64,000 nt of DNA from Ophthalmolycus amberensis (Eukaryota; Chordata; Actinopteri; Perciformes; Zoarcidae), in the NCBI GenBank assembly GCA_024529925.1, contig JAFEUB010000801.1, positions 434,001-498,000 on the forward strand, read 5' to 3'. Below, piece after piece: positions 1 to 63,200 of the stretch (the first letter of the stretch is position 1; every line of letters starts with the position of its first letter). A program made the position numbers and the translations under genes. Under the pieces are notes generated by a model that searched no databases, was not told the origin of the DNA, and saw only the letters and a program-made list of their open reading frames with translations.

Positions 1-51
1 ATAATAACAATTTGTATACACGGACATCTTGATGTTTCCTCCCTGGCTTAC
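1..51 (-). other. erbb4: erbb4 intron 15, 5' end only
   Basis: This is the first 51 nt of the intron following exon 15, beginning with donor GTAAGC. Nothing else is recognisable. Confidence 0.9.
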
Positions 52-48926
<48,875 letters not shown>

Positions 48927-51157
48927 CTGGAGACAAGAGACGGGAACGTTGTGTCACTTAGAGGCAATTTGTCGTATATGCAGCGAGTGGGCACGGTAAA
49001 TTATGATGACACATTCAAAAAAAGTGCAACCTCAACGGGCCAAGCCAAAGAACAGCAGATGTCCAGAATATGGAATTAAAATTCAAGTACTTGTGTTAAA
49101 CGACATTACTTTTTCAGTAATAAAATGAATGGAAGAAACAACTCTTTTCCCCGGGGTTATTTTGACAGGAAAACTCTGACTCTTTGACGGCACTAACCAG
49201 TTCTTTGAGCTCTTTTAACTAAAACACCAGCGTGTAGATGCATGGTTCAATGAGCCTCTGAAATATGGAAGAATCAGTGAGATAATGAATAAAGGATCAG
49301 AGAAGGAGGGCAGAGAAGACAGAAGAAGGGACATTCAGGCGGGATTTACGGATTAAAATGAAGCATTGTGTGAAGAAACAGAGGGAAGGATTGAAGGACA
49401 GAGGGAATATTGGGGGAGAAAGAACGGGTCGTGAGATTACGTAAATTGCTAAAAAGAGTGCAGCCTTGACAATGAGGGAGCTGCCAGCGTCGAGACTTTG
49501 GGGAGGGACAAGTGGGGTGAGAGGGGTGGATATCATTTCTCCGAGGCAGTGACCTACAGTCTGGGTCTGGCACCGGCACACCGTTTAATCAAAGATATTC
49601 AAATTGCATTGGTTGACCTTTACAGAGGGTTTCACTTGGAGACTTTACTCCACTGACGAGATTACAAGACTTTGAAGATATTATAGTGAGTAGAAACGGC
49701 TCTATTGGTGTGCGGGAACGCCGGGCAATTAGAAAGTAGCAGATTCCCGCCGCACACACACAACAACAACCATGAAAACGCCGACGTTAAAACATACAGA
49801 CCCTGTAAATCATTTTGTTTGTCCGCAGCGCTAATGATGAATGCATGGCAACGGAGGAATGCAGCGGCTACCACTGTAATTAGTTTGTCCCGTTCCCACC
49901 CATCAAGCACTCTTTCCGTCCCTGCCAGCCTTTCCACCAGTCAGTCAGTCAGTCAGTCAGCCTCCCCGGCCTCAGCCCTGCTACCATCTGCTCCGTTCAG
50001 CTGGCACCATCGCCGCGTTACCGCGGGCACGACTGGAGGTTTGTGTGTGGTAGGCACCGGAATGGAGTTTTGGCTCCATGTAATTAAACCGCTCATTAAA
50101 GTTTGTCAGCGGCTCAACTTTGAATGGGTCTCACTTTTAAATGTGAATTTTATTTTTGCCAACGTCCAGCGGTGTGGTCTGTTGATGGCAGCGGGGGCAT
50201 ATACAACACTTAACTCAAACGCATTTTTTTGCATTTTCCAAGAGTTTCCTCTTGTGGTTGTGCAACTGCTCAGAAATGCAACATCATAGCCTGGAGACCT
50301 GGGTTTGTACTTGAAACAAGAGAAGTAGCTTATTTTTAGTATTAGATGAAAGAAATACTTCGACTGTTCACTGCATACTGCTCACCTTTGTGTTTACATC
50401 ACATCACTCTACAAAGTCGCTAGAAGTTGCAGATTGGTTGATGGATGGATGTCATGTTGGATATCGGTTCGTTGTAAGGCATTTTTCATTGAAGGCTTCT
50501 TAGGTGTGTATATTGTATCTTTTCATGAATAGTTATGGACATTTGTTTTTTTCTGCAGTAGCCTGACATGTCCTTAAAATAAACCTGCTGTAGATTCAGA
50601 TGTCAAAGCCTGTATCCCAAGAATCCCTGTGTAACAAGAATTTCAGAAAGAGAGAACAGAAAGAGGAAAAGAACTAACGGGCTATTGCACAGTTGAACTT
50701 GCCCCTATATTGAACAACATTGAGAGCTCATAAACTCCCATATTGCTTTATGGATCGTTGGCAGTGCAAAGACGAGTGCGCTCCCTCTCCTCGCGTGATC
50801 CTCCATATTGCTGTGGGTGCACGCTGTGTGCGACACAATGGCAGTGAGGGGACCTGAGCTATGGTGATAAATGAGATCTGCTGACCACACACAGATGACT
50901 TATTAGATGAAATGATTCGAGAGCGGCAACAAACTCAAAGGAAGTCTGCGCGGATCTAAAATTGGTGGGATCGATAGGTGTGTGTGTGTGTGTGCAAAGA
51001 TAAAAGGTTAGCGGGCGTCTGTAATAATCTGTTATTGAAACCTCCTCGCTGGTGTGTGTGTGTGTGTGACTTTATGTCTGTATGTGGTGATAAAAGATCA
51101 GAGGGGAGAGGTGAAAAGTGAGGGGGAAAACAACTCTCAAAAGCCAATATCAGCCGG

Positions 51158-51160
<3 letters not shown>

Positions 51161-51216
<56 letters not shown>
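51161..51216. repeat. (CA)28 array, intron 1
   Basis: This is 56 bp of pure CA. Confidence 0.98.
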
Positions 51217-51219
<3 letters not shown>

Positions 51220-52224
51220 ACAAAGACAGAAATGGCACTCCTTCAGGGTGAGTAAGCAAGGTAAAGCGAGGCAAGGGAAATAGAACTGAAAGAGAGGGAG
51301 GGAGAGACAGAGAGATAGACAGAGAGAGAGAAACAATCTTGTATTTGTGAGAGTGGGAATGACATCCAGGAGCATTAGCATTCATATCGACATGCTCTAC
51401 TGTAAATGCTCTTTTCTCTGGGCTCATTTTGAAAGTGTCTGGATCCATCTGCTCTACCTCTCTCTCTCTCTCTCTTTTCCTAATTTCCTTTTCTCTGCCC
51501 TTAGCCATCTATTCCTCCTTCCATTCTTCTCTCTCTGTCTGGCTCAGCGGAGGACAAAGTATTGAGCCGTTGCCTTTTTTCCCACGTTAATGCATCGGGT
51601 GACACAGGGCCATGTCCACTTGACAGCACCGGAGTGTGTGTGTGTGTGTGTGTGTGGGGGGGGGGGGGGCAGCACACCTGAAGCTCAAAGATCACCATTG
51701 GTGGTTTGTATTGCGGGTTAATGTGCGTAGGCAATATATGTAGTTCTGTTGCAAGTCTATACCTTCATATATACCATCGTCACAAGTCTGACGATGTCAT
51801 TAAGTTAGATCATTCCATATGAAAGGGTGAGCGAGGATTACAAGTAACACAGAAAGAAAGGGAAGAAAGAGAGAAAGAAAATGGTTTCAGAGAAATGCAA
51901 TTGAATGCAACAGAGGGAAGAACATAGAAACAAAGCCAACAAAAAAATAAGTCGTTCTTGGGGATTTTCACGGCCTCAGCAGTGCAGCAGTGCAGACACC
52001 CAGACTTGCTCAACGCCTTCCCTACGGGGTCAGCTTCCTCATGACATCCATGTCTTTATAACAAAAAGGATAATGAGCAATAAGGAATGGAAAGACTTGA
52101 GTTGGCAGCCTCTATATAGGCAGTGATGATTGTTTTCCGGTCCACTTCAAATACAGATGGAGTGTGTGCATTTTATGTCTTTGCCCGTGTGCGCCAGTCT
52201 ATGTGTGTGCTGGCTCCATGAGGC

Positions 52225-52270
<46 letters not shown>

Positions 52271-52865
52271 ACATGCATTGAATTCTAAGCTGTATAAACC
52301 AGTTTTGCTGCTGGTGTTGTCGCCTTTCTAGCTGAAACCGACTGCATTGAATCTCCCTAAATTGAATTACAACTTAATCCGGTCTCACTCCATTCTTCCT
52401 GGAAAAGAGTTTCGCAACAACGAGGGAGCAGCCTCGCAGAGCAGGTACAGAGCAGAGGCATGTGCGCGGCCGTGTGCGGTATATTCACGGTGGGGTTTTT
52501 TGGCTGTAGAGCCTGTTTTTCTGATCCATCTGTGGAGTGAGAGACGAAGGCAGACAGTTACCTCCCCGCTTCCTCTCGCCGACATATTGAGCTGCGTTTT
52601 TCTTTCTCATTTCTCACGTCGTCTCTTCTCCCTCACGCTTTCTTTGGCTTCTCATTCGCCGCTGCGCTCGTATCGTGTTTCTGTCCTCCTGTTTACAAAC
52701 TCGGTCTCCATCCTTCCTCCTGTCTTGTCTTTCAACTTTTGATCCTTTTTTTTTTTCTCCATTTGCATTCGCGGTAACTTCATACATAGATGCATCGTTT
52801 TCAATCAAAAGTCTGACCTCTTCCGTCTTTTATTTCTGCTCAAGTACTGTGAGCTACTAGAAGTC

Positions 52866-52894
52866 GGGGGGGGGGGGGGGGGGGGGGGGGGGGG
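52866..52894. repeat. Poly-G tract, 29 bases
   Basis: This is an uninterrupted G run in intron 1 (poly-C in the transcript). Confidence 0.95.
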
Positions 52895-53282
52895 TATATT
52901 TGATCAGTAGGAAAAAGGCTGTAATCTTTGGGTTTCGAGCCGTAATGGCTGAGTGAGTGTTCGGCGTGGTAACTGCAGGGGTCAGCAAACGACATGAGAT
53001 CAGAAGTAAACCGGATGGTGGTGTGTTTCCAGCATTGACACACTGTCTTATCTGCCCTTTTGCTCTGTTTGTTTCCCGCTGGCAGGGCATCCCAGAGGGC
53101 ACTTTGCTTATTATCTACTACAGAGACACACACAAAATACTGCAGAAGACAATCATGCACTTAAAACATATAAAAACGCCCAGAATCTTGGATTTCATTG
53201 GTTTACAGTACGTGACTGAAACCTCCTCCACTGTGAGCTGCAGTTACAGCCAATGGAAGCCACTATCCATCCCTTAATCACA

Positions 53283-53324
<42 letters not shown>

Positions 53325-55063
53325 CTGGCTTCAAACAGCCGGGAGCCTGGATCCCATCAGTGGTGGATGGTTATTACTGGGCCTTCATTTCGCTCATCAC
53401 TCACTACTACTACCACCATCATCATCATCACCATCATCTCCTCTGCTGCTCAGAAGTCACACACAGTCCTGAGGTGGGGCTGACGAGGCAGCCAGAGAGC
53501 TTATAGGCTCAGCTCTAACTTTAGCTTCCTGTATATGAAATTAAGTCTCATTCCAACCACGGAAAAAAAAGAAAAATCACCGTCTCTTACAAAATGACTG
53601 ATATGTCAAATTAAACTTACTTTTTTAAGCGGCCAGCAGGTCGTCCCTTGGTTAATAAAATGGCAATAATTTTTTTTCAGACAGTAAATACAGCATTTCA
53701 AACACACATAAAGGGTCAGTGTGACCCAGTGTGAGCGTTTTTATGCGCTGAGGTGAAACAATTCAAGGAAATGAAGCTCATGCGCAGCTATTTCAGCGTG
53801 ACTGGTTTCATGGATTACCAGTTTTACAAGCAATAACTACTGTGTGAAGCAAAACAATAATGTCACAGAATGATTGCTGAGTAAACTGAAAGAATTACAC
53901 GCACGTAGTCGTTTTAACGTAGCCGTCGTCCCCACATCCTCATCCCTAAAAGTGTTGCCTGAGGAGACGGTGTGTTCATCCAGGACAACTGAGCACCTGG
54001 AGCCTATTTTGTGGCCGTTTTGTGGCCGTTTTGTGCCCTTTTTTTTTTTTTGTTTACGTGTGTCTCTGTTAGTGGAGGCCAAGAAGAACACACATGCCTC
54101 TGAAAAGAAGAGTCTTTGAAAGGAGCTTATTCAATTAGCAAAGCACAAAGTCCGTCTGCCGCCTCTTTTGGACTCACTTCTGTTCCATTCTGTTGAGCCA
54201 ATCAGAGGGCGAGGCAAGTCCGGATGTAAAAATGCCCAATTTTAAATTTTAAAACAGTAAAAAATACAATGAAGATTGGTGGAAAGAACCTGATATGGAC
54301 CACAGAGTCCATTCTGACAGAAACTAGGCCAACGCATGAGAGGAATTTTCCTTAGTCTTTGCTTATTAGGGCGTCCCCACTTCCCTGTGAACTTCAAATT
54401 GTCCCAGACAGCTCTAGGCGGCTGATCAGGGGGCCAGCGGGGGTCCAGGGCCCTCAATCATATCGCAGCAGGGTCTCTTCCCCTCCACGCTCACCGACCT
54501 CTGTATCACCTCCTTTTCCTCTTTGTCCTTCACTGATATCTTTTCACCGTGTCTGCCTCTCCTCCTGTCCTTTCCCTCCACTCCGCTCACACTTCCTCAC
54601 CGTTCTCCCCACTCTTTCCGATCTCCCACGGGGGGGCATATCCCGTGCATCTTAATCCTCTTCCCCGGCAGTAAACATCAATTGTCATGCATGTCTGCAA
54701 CAGGTGCACCCGCACATCGTGAAATGCACTCAAAGGCACTCAGGCACGAGTGTCAAGACTCACAGATGCACGCGCACATTTGTACAGCACACATGGTAAC
54801 TGGCCCCCCTCCATCAAAAGGGCAATCATTTCTCAGCGGGCGCTGGGATATCACCTGCTACAATGACACGGTGTGTGCGGGTGTGTGGGGTGGGGGGGGG
54901 GTCATTTGTATAACAGATGAACGTGTGTGTCTGTGTGTGTGTATGTGCGTGTGTGTGTCAGACACAGGTTTAATGACTCGTCCTAGCCAATTTTCAGCCG
55001 GTGGCTTCTCTTTGTGGGGAAATGAGGTTTGTAGTTAATGTAGCACAGAAGGGCTGCCTGTGA

Positions 55064-55099
<36 letters not shown>

Positions 55100-55263
55100 G
55101 TGTGTACGTGTCAGCTCCAGTGAGTTGGCTCGGAGCAGAATATTAGTATAAACCATATGGGAGAAATCATTATGAAGGAAGGTTCGAGAACATTTACGCC
55201 GTGAGGTCCTGTGAGTTTCGATACCGGCGCTATGAGAGGAGACACCTTTGGTGTGAAGATGCA

Positions 55264-55299
<36 letters not shown>

Positions 55300-58200
55300 A
55301 GCTTTCTCTCTCCGTTTGGAAAACCACATTATGTGTGTGTGCGTGTCTGTGTCTGTCCACGTTGTGCACAATTCCCGAACTTGAGTGATTCCCAAACATA
55401 GCAGTTGCCGTCAAAATTGTGCACGAAATGAAGCGGCGTGTCACGAACGCAACGCGCCGGAGAGATAATGGAAGTCACGCACCACGCACCGCAGATGTAC
55501 CGTCCACAGTGTCACCACCACACATGCGAACACATCCTGAACACACACGTACAACTAAGAGTCTGAGCACCCGGGGGAGGGTTGGGGGGGGGGGGGCAGT
55601 GGCCTCCCACAGGAGGGAATAAGTTTGGGTTGGAGGTAATGAGCGACTGAAAGGCAAATGAGCCCTTCAGTGTGACGGCCTCTATCTAAACCCAGACAGC
55701 CTGTGTCTAGGGAGACGCTTTATTGCTGAGAGAATCCAAAATGTCATTCATCTACCCGCGCTCTGGCCTCCCTCCCTCCCTCCGTCCCTCCACCACCTCA
55801 TTCCACCTGTCATCTGTTTTTTTTTTTTTACACTCTTCCACTTCCAATCCAGTTTCTTTTCTATTTTTCCCAACCTTGCTGTTCGGTCCTACTCGGTCCT
55901 AGTGCGTTAGTCATTAAAAGCCTCTTCTCTCACTCCATCCCTCACTTTTTTCAAAGCCCCTATTCCACTGCTGCGTTTCAAAAATCAAATGTGGAGCACA
56001 CCCGAGTCCAGGTTGTAGGTCCCCGCATGAGTCCGGGTTGACAGACTAAACAGTAAGATGTCAGAAAACACTGAAAAATGGTTAAACGCAAAGAAGAGCA
56101 GCATATCCAACGCTAGAAGTGGGAACAAGCGAGGGAAACAATGGCTTGCATGATTATTAATAAATGATCATGGCCGTTTCACTTCATGTCACATCCAAAG
56201 GATGGAAGCTAACAATTACAATCAGTTCGAAAACAGTGCGACGTGCCCATTTTAAAGGGGATATATAATCAAGTCAGTTCATGCTGGTATGTTTTCAGTG
56301 CTTTGATTCACGCTTAATGTCAGGCTTTGTTATCACTGATACTCAAAGGTTATGAAACCAAAGTGTTTGTTTTCACATTGAGCACTTTTGTCCAAATGTT
56401 CAGCAGCAATACAGGAAAAACAATCCACTTGAAAATAATCGGCGACACAAACCTCTTTGGATTAGAAACCGCCGAGAAAAATGGAAATCTGATCATCAAC
56501 GGATCGTGTGAAACGACTGAAACAGCTGACGGACCTTGTGTTGAGTTAAGTTCTGGATCTCAGCATACCTGCAAAAGCTGATATGACATGATATGTTTGG
56601 AAAATACAAAAGAGCATGACCCAAAATAGCCCTGGAAACACGAGAACCTTTTGAGACAAAACTTAGGGAAGAGGTAGACGAGACGGCAGGTTCATCACAT
56701 CATTTCATTGAAAAATAACTCCTGTGATGCTTTCAACATCACAGATTGAGAGTATATGAGCGGCGGCATTTTTTTTTTTTTCCCCTTTCAAAGAGAAATA
56801 TGAAGGCTTTGGAACAGAGAGAAGCTGCAGTCTGGCTCTTGACCACGGATCGTAGCCGTAGGCGCAAGAATTCAACGGAGACAACGGGCCCGAAAAACAT
56901 GGCAACAGCATCAAACAGCCCGCCGCGTCTTGGAACTGAGTCCATCGAAAAAACTCCTTGAAAAAGCGGAGCCGGGAGCGAAATATGGAACTATTTTGTT
57001 TCCAGAGCCGCCCAAGATGGACGCCCAACAGAGGCACTAAAAGCCTTGCGCGTGGAAAACTCATCCAAAGCCAAGTGTGTGCTCAGTGATCGCTGCTTTG
57101 GGACATCGCTTGATGTTTTTTCTTGCTGTAGTACGGATTTAAAGACACTGAGCCAAGTCAAAATGCAGGTTTTTATAAATTTGACATCCCTGCTCTTCTT
57201 TTTTTTTCTTTAAATCCTGTCCTTACTCCAAAGAAATCCTCAATTTCTCCCTTGCCCCAACCTTCCCCCTCCTCTTCTCACCCCCTTTTTTCTGTCTTTT
57301 TTGTTTTTAATTCCACACCCATTCATCTCTAGCAAAATCAATAGCCAGTCACTGGCGTGCAGGAGTTGAGGGATGTAAATAGCAGAAATTGGACATTCGC
57401 GGGATATAAAACAACAGGCTTTCAATATAATCAACGGCGGTGCCGGTGCCATTCCTCAAACAATCCATAGCCTTATTAAAAAGGGGCCAATAATTTATCC
57501 CTGTGTACCGCCGACGGTAGGTGCATGACAATAGTGTCTGATGAGTCAGGAATTGTGTGTATGACAGGGTGAGGAGGGATGGGAGGGCGAGGACAGATGT
57601 AGTTTGTATTCGTTTTTGCAGCTTGTTAAAATTTTCTTTTTCGTTTTACATATCGCTATTGGTTCATATTGCTGCTCTTGCGTCTTGTTTTATGAAGGCA
57701 TTTTACTCTTACAATACTCTCATATTCTTCCGTTGCTGGATTCATTTACATTCATTGACAGGCTTTTTTAGCCTTTTTAGCCCACGAGTCGCCTTAGAGG
57801 ACAGCAGTCAGTTGTAAAAGTAGACAAAAACAAAAAAGATTGCCTCTCTATCCTTCTTTAAAGCTTTTTTTTTTTTACTAAAAATGGGAGTAGCAGCCTC
57901 CATTCTCCATCCACAGACAAATGACAAATGGACAGCGTGAAGTGAGGAGAAAAGAAGCCGAACAAAAAGCAGAAGACATGCCCAGGCCTGTGAGCTGTGA
58001 GCGAGCAGTCGCCGACGCTGTGTGTGTGTCTCCATCACCAATCAGCCGGCCAGTTGTCAGACGCTCAGCGGGAGAGTCTCTCTGTGTAAGTCTGTCTTTC
58101 CCTCTCTTCCTTCAACTCACCCTGCTCTCACATCCTCCAACTGAGCAAAAAGAAAGAAAAAGAAAACTTGTCTTGACCTTTCGGTGTGGCTATCAAAGGC

Positions 58201-59622
58201 GATCGATAATTATGAAATGAAATGGGTTATTGCTCTCCGTGTTAACTCAGGGATGGTTATTGCTCATCGGGGCGGCAATAAATTCAGGAGCTCGTGAATA
58301 ATTCCACCAGCCGTCCGTCCACCGCCGACATATCATTGTACTATCTGAGTTCATGCAGGTTCAAACCAAACCAAGCTCTAACATGCATTGCCTCTGAACA
58401 AAAAATCTCAATCAGTCAAGTAGACGTAGTACAAAGTACATCTATATCTGAAAGAGTAAGAGCAGCATAAAAATGGACGACTTAAATATATTACAAGTTC
58501 AAAAAAACTGTATGAAAGCAGCAGTTAAACATTCCTGGAAATGAGCTTATTGAGTGCATTTTGCTGCGTAAGAAAAGGTGAAATGTCCCTTTATCCCTCC
58601 CTCGCATTTGACTTGAAAGCAGGACCTCACACGCTGAGGCTTAATTGCTTCAGACGCTTCAGTGGCAGAGTTAAGAAATGAACCGCGACCTTTCTCTAGG
58701 CAAGTGACAATGTGAAAGCAATCAGTGCGAAAAGGAAACATCACTGTGTGATGAGTAGCTTTTACGCTATGTTAAAGTCGTCACTATTGCATATCTTACA
58801 GGATGTTAAATGAAGTGTATAGCCTCAGAGCTAGAAAGCGGTTCGGGCTTTAACACGAATATTTTCTCGACAGGCACTTTGAGTCGGTGTATGTTTTCCT
58901 ACTTGAGACACATATACTGTCCTTGTCAGAGGAAATTCATGTCGTTTTTCACAAAAGGCCACTGAACTTATGTGACTGCAAGCATTTTAAGCTTGGTCTC
59001 AGATGAGTCGAGAAGTAGAACTCGCTCCCAGCTGAAGAAATATGAATCAATTTTACACTTCTTTGACTAAAGAGAAACACAAAGAATTAGCTTCAGGATG
59101 TCTGACGATGTTTGAGTTAGAAGTGAGAGGTTATGAACTTGAAAGGAACCTACAGCTCTTTAATAAAACTTTCTTCTTGAATCTCCAAATGAATACCTCA
59201 ATTGATTGAGAGTATTTTCATACGCCGCCACAGTGTCTAGTAGTCCTTTTTATGTGCCGCAAAAGTCTTCGCTCGAATGTAGTAATTGGAAGTGGACCAG
59301 GAAAAACCAAATCTGTCACATATGCTGGGATGAAACAGAAGCTCGGAGATATTTTAACACGCAAACAAATCACAATGTGCTGCGCTTGAGTTGACTTTTC
59401 AGGGATTAGTCGGTTTTCCTGTATGACAGAATGGCAGAAATAAGCTGCGACAATCTCGAGCCTTCAAATGTTCTTTTTCGTCAAGATTCTTCAAAGTAGA
59501 ATTGTGAAACCCCTTTTTTTTGTGAGTTTGTTTTAAATCAGTCAAGTTGCATCATTAGGAAGCGGTTGCGGTGACTTGAATGTATAACTAAGGAAGGGTT
59601 TCCTGCTCAGTTTTCCACCGTG

Positions 59623-59668
59623 ATGTGACAGTTTTCTTACACCGTCTAAGCGATGGAAACTGTCACAT
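59623..59668. repeat. Inverted repeat: 12-bp arms, 22-nt loop
   Basis: ATGTGACAGTTT (59623-59634) pairs perfectly with AAACTGTCACAT (59657-59668). It is in intron 1, with no other context. Confidence 0.9.
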
Positions 59669-59837
59669 GACTCAGTAAGTCTGGCTGCTCCGCTTAAGTC
59701 GGAGGTGATACTGAGGGCTGAGGCACTGCCTACTCCGGTGTGGTGGGATTTGACATAAAGAAGCGAGAGTGGGCGTTAGGCAGCTAGCGAGGGAAGGTTT
59801 CTTCCATCCGAGCTGACAGTGTTGACAAATGACATGG

Positions 59838-59870
<33 letters not shown>

Positions 59871-60199
59871 TCCGAGGGTGTGTCTTTTCTGTGTAAGTTA
59901 GCACACAAGTGAGAGAGCGAGTAAGAGACACGGAGGAATGAGAGCGAGCAGGGGGAGCTCGAGAAAGAGCTTAGTCTGCCTTCAGGGGGAATATGAAGTG
60001 GGGGGGGGGGGATGAAAGTTAGACGTTTTCACAGGTGGGCTGGAGGGAGGAGGAAGAGGATGAGTGAGAAGAGGAAAGGACAGAAGATGGAGAGAAGAAA
60101 AGTGCAAAATAGAGGAAAGCTTAATTAAACAGTTATACTCAGACGTTTTGGCCAGGAGCTGGATGAGAAGATCCTGATGTCTGTACAGTGAATATGAAC

Positions 60200-60296
60200 C
60201 AGGAGAAGGTTAGCTTAGCTGAGCATAGTAGAAAGAGCCAGGCGAGATGGTTCCCCATGAATTTGTGCTAAGCTAAGTTAGCTGCCTGCGAAGGAA
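60200..60296. repeat. Fold-back teleost repeat (TTAGCTTAGC / GCTAAGCTAA)
   Basis: GGTTAGCTTAGCTGAGCA at about 60208 and TGCTAAGCTAAGTTAGC at about 60268 are near-complementary arms around GAGCCAGGCGAGATGGTTCC. The pattern matches a common fish repeat with GAGCCAGGCTAGCTGTTTCC between such arms. The copy is short and diverged. Confidence 0.6.
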
Positions 60297-63200
60297 CGAT
60301 GCGATTCTCCAAACGTGCGTCTCCCTCGTGTGAAACTGGAACTGAGAGATTTGCATTTTAAGCGAACTGCACGGTTGCCAGATGCCTGAAAACGCTGTCA
60401 GAGACATTTCAACGAGTCAACTTCATTGCAAAGCTTGAGCTTCATAATTGTTTGCCAGAATTGCTAAACGGCAACCCTTCGAAAATGTGTTTCCAGAGCA
60501 CTCATCAGGGAGATGAGTTTCACACTCCTGACCTGCAACTGTTTAAAAAGTCAATTCTAGACCGTTTTAACATAAATACACTACGTTTTTACTTGATTTC
60601 TTACTTGAAGCTGGAACTTCCCCGCACAATATATAAGAATGAGACAAAAGACCAAGTCAATTTCCTCATTACAGACAATGACGTGCCGCTGGTTTCATTA
60701 AAGTAAGACTGGGGGATTCTCCAGATTCCCTGGACCATCCCTGGTTCCACCGCAGCTTAATTAAACCTCCGATCGTTAAAACGGGCTCTCGAACCTTTAA
60801 TGCCAAACTCAAACGGCGGACAATGCATGAATATTTGATATTCTCAGCCATCTCAACAGAACAGCCAGAGTTCAAGTCTTCGTCACGGAATATTCAACAC
60901 AAAGAAGTTATTTCCGAGGATCCTAATTCCCTTTGCCTCGCCGGCCTAACACCTTGTCCTTCAGCAAATGCACACAAACAAGCACAGATGGACGCGAGAG
61001 CCCAGACACACGCGCTGTTTGAGGTGCAACATCCCCCCCGTGCTGCAGTTCTGCAGCTTAGCCAGGGCACATTCTTTTCTTTTACATCTTTACCTTAAGT
61101 GACAAAGCCCCAGTAGTCTTCTCAATTATGTTGTGCAGGTGCAGTCAGCAAGAAAGAGTAATTGCACTGGGTGTTTGGAGCTCCCTGAGATGGATTGGAA
61201 GCTCAGGGCAGAGCTGTCAGGGGCTCCCGAAGGACTCACCGGGTTGCGTGTGTTTCTATAGTGTGTGTGTGTGTGTGTGTGTGTTCCTGTCGCGCCGCAA
61301 GAATAACATTATGTTTTAATTTTGCATGTCCAACACGCCGCCATGCACCCATGCAAGCTGCGCGTTTGCATATGCGAAAAAACGTGGGGAACGATGTGCA
61401 TCTATAGACCAAGGCCCGAATGTTTGCGTTTCCTCGCCTGGCGTCTGACAAGTGCATCGAGGCGACCCGCTGGCTCCCTGACAGCTACAGTCGGGTCCTC
61501 AGGACCTGTCAGCTCCCATCACACATGGCCCCCGGGCTCCTGGAACCTCCAAGATGCCGGGGCAATAACGGCGCAATAAGCTCCTTGTTACGGGCACGTC
61601 AGCGGGCCTCAGGGGACAGGCTGTGAAGGCTGCAGGGTCACCAGGAATTACCCAAATAGGAAGTAATTTGAAAACAAAATCCCATAACAATTTCGTCGAG
61701 AATAGGAGATAATAAAGTGTGCTGCAGGGGAATCATGGGACGTGTGAATTCAGATTACGGCTGAATATTAACGACATCAAAAGTGAGGATTATGGGAAGT
61801 TTAAATGACCTTATTGGTTTAAAAAAAGCTATTTTTGTTCACACAATCATAATCATGAAGGCATGGCAATAAAGACACTCGAGTCTTTTTTTGTGTTTGC
61901 CCAGGAGAGCGCTGTAATTGAACACTGGCTTTGATTCAGCGGCGTCAGTACCGACCACCCCCGTCTCACTGTCTCACCGATCCCCACCGGCCGATTGAGA
62001 CTTTGGATCTGTCTTTAAAAGGGGATTTGGCTTTGAGAGGTTCGCTTTTGTGTCACAATTCAGCGGAGGCGAGGCAAGAAAGGGAGGAGGCGACAACGGA
62101 GGGAAGAGGACGGCTTTCAGAGCTCTCAGGAAAAGTTTGTTGATGAAGTATAATATCACTGTATCTAAGAGTCGGGAGGTAATGAATTCTCCTGGTGAGT
62201 TAAATTAGTCTCCGGATACTTTTCCTTGGGCTGAAAAACGCGGATGTGCACAGGAGAGGCCGGGCACGAGCTAAAAGCGGAAATCAACTTTCAACTATCA
62301 ACTAAAAAGACCTTGCGGTCGCCATTGTTTAGCCACGCGGCAACGAGGTATAGCGGCGGCGGAGAGGGGAGGAGCGCGGTTCTGCAGGCGACGCCGCCTC
62401 CTGCTCCAGATGTGGGATGAGGCACAGATGTGTGCTGGTTTAATTAGCCTTGCTAGAGGTGCTGCGGCATGATTACCCCCCCGAGAGAACGCCTGTCTCA
62501 ACGCGTGTGTTTGCGTTTCCCAGTCGAGTTTGACGGCAGAGCGGAAGGAGGGGGGAAAGAATAACCATGTGTGTGGCTGCCGCTTGTGTTTGATTGAGAG
62601 CAGCGGCGCCGACAGAGACGGGGACATTTTTTTTTTTGGAAGGGCGAGCAGGAGAACGAGGGGTAGCGTGCGCGCGTCTCTTTCATGAGGACGGACTAGA
62701 AGACGGACTGTGTGTGCGCATCATTACGCGCCTGTCTGCTACGTCTCCACGCCGCTCAGGCTATTCCATCTGCCGAGCAAACCTGAATGACCTAGTTGGG
62801 AGTGAAATGTGCCATAAAGGAGCGCTGATGGACGAGGGAGAACATGGCGCTAATGACACGGCGGCATCCACGCGGCTAACGAAGGCCCTCTCGCTGCGAG
62901 CAGACACTATTAATGGGGTTTTTCCGTGGAGAGGCAACACGTCGCTCACGGCCCGTCAACATCGGAAAAAGCGACTTTCCGAAAAGTGCGGCTGACGACC
63001 GCACGTCCGATCGGGGAAGCGGAAAAGTTCAGGAAAATGTCAGCTTTTGGAGATTTTGATGCAAAGAATGTCAAATGGGCTGGCTGATATTCGGGCCGTT
63101 TTATTCATGCCGCTTCAAGTATCTGGGTTAGTCCTGTAATCATGAAATCTCTTTGTGGGGAGAGTTGGTCTCACCAAGCGAATGTCTGCGAGAACGCACG

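Noticed and set aside
54004..54035. Short tandem duplication of GGCCGTTTTGT
   Set aside because: It is a minor slippage product with no wider pattern.
62300..62720. GC-rich, CpG-containing stretch considered as promoter and exon 1 of erbb4
   Set aside because: No signal-peptide reading frame ending in phase 1 with a GT donor was found on the minus strand.
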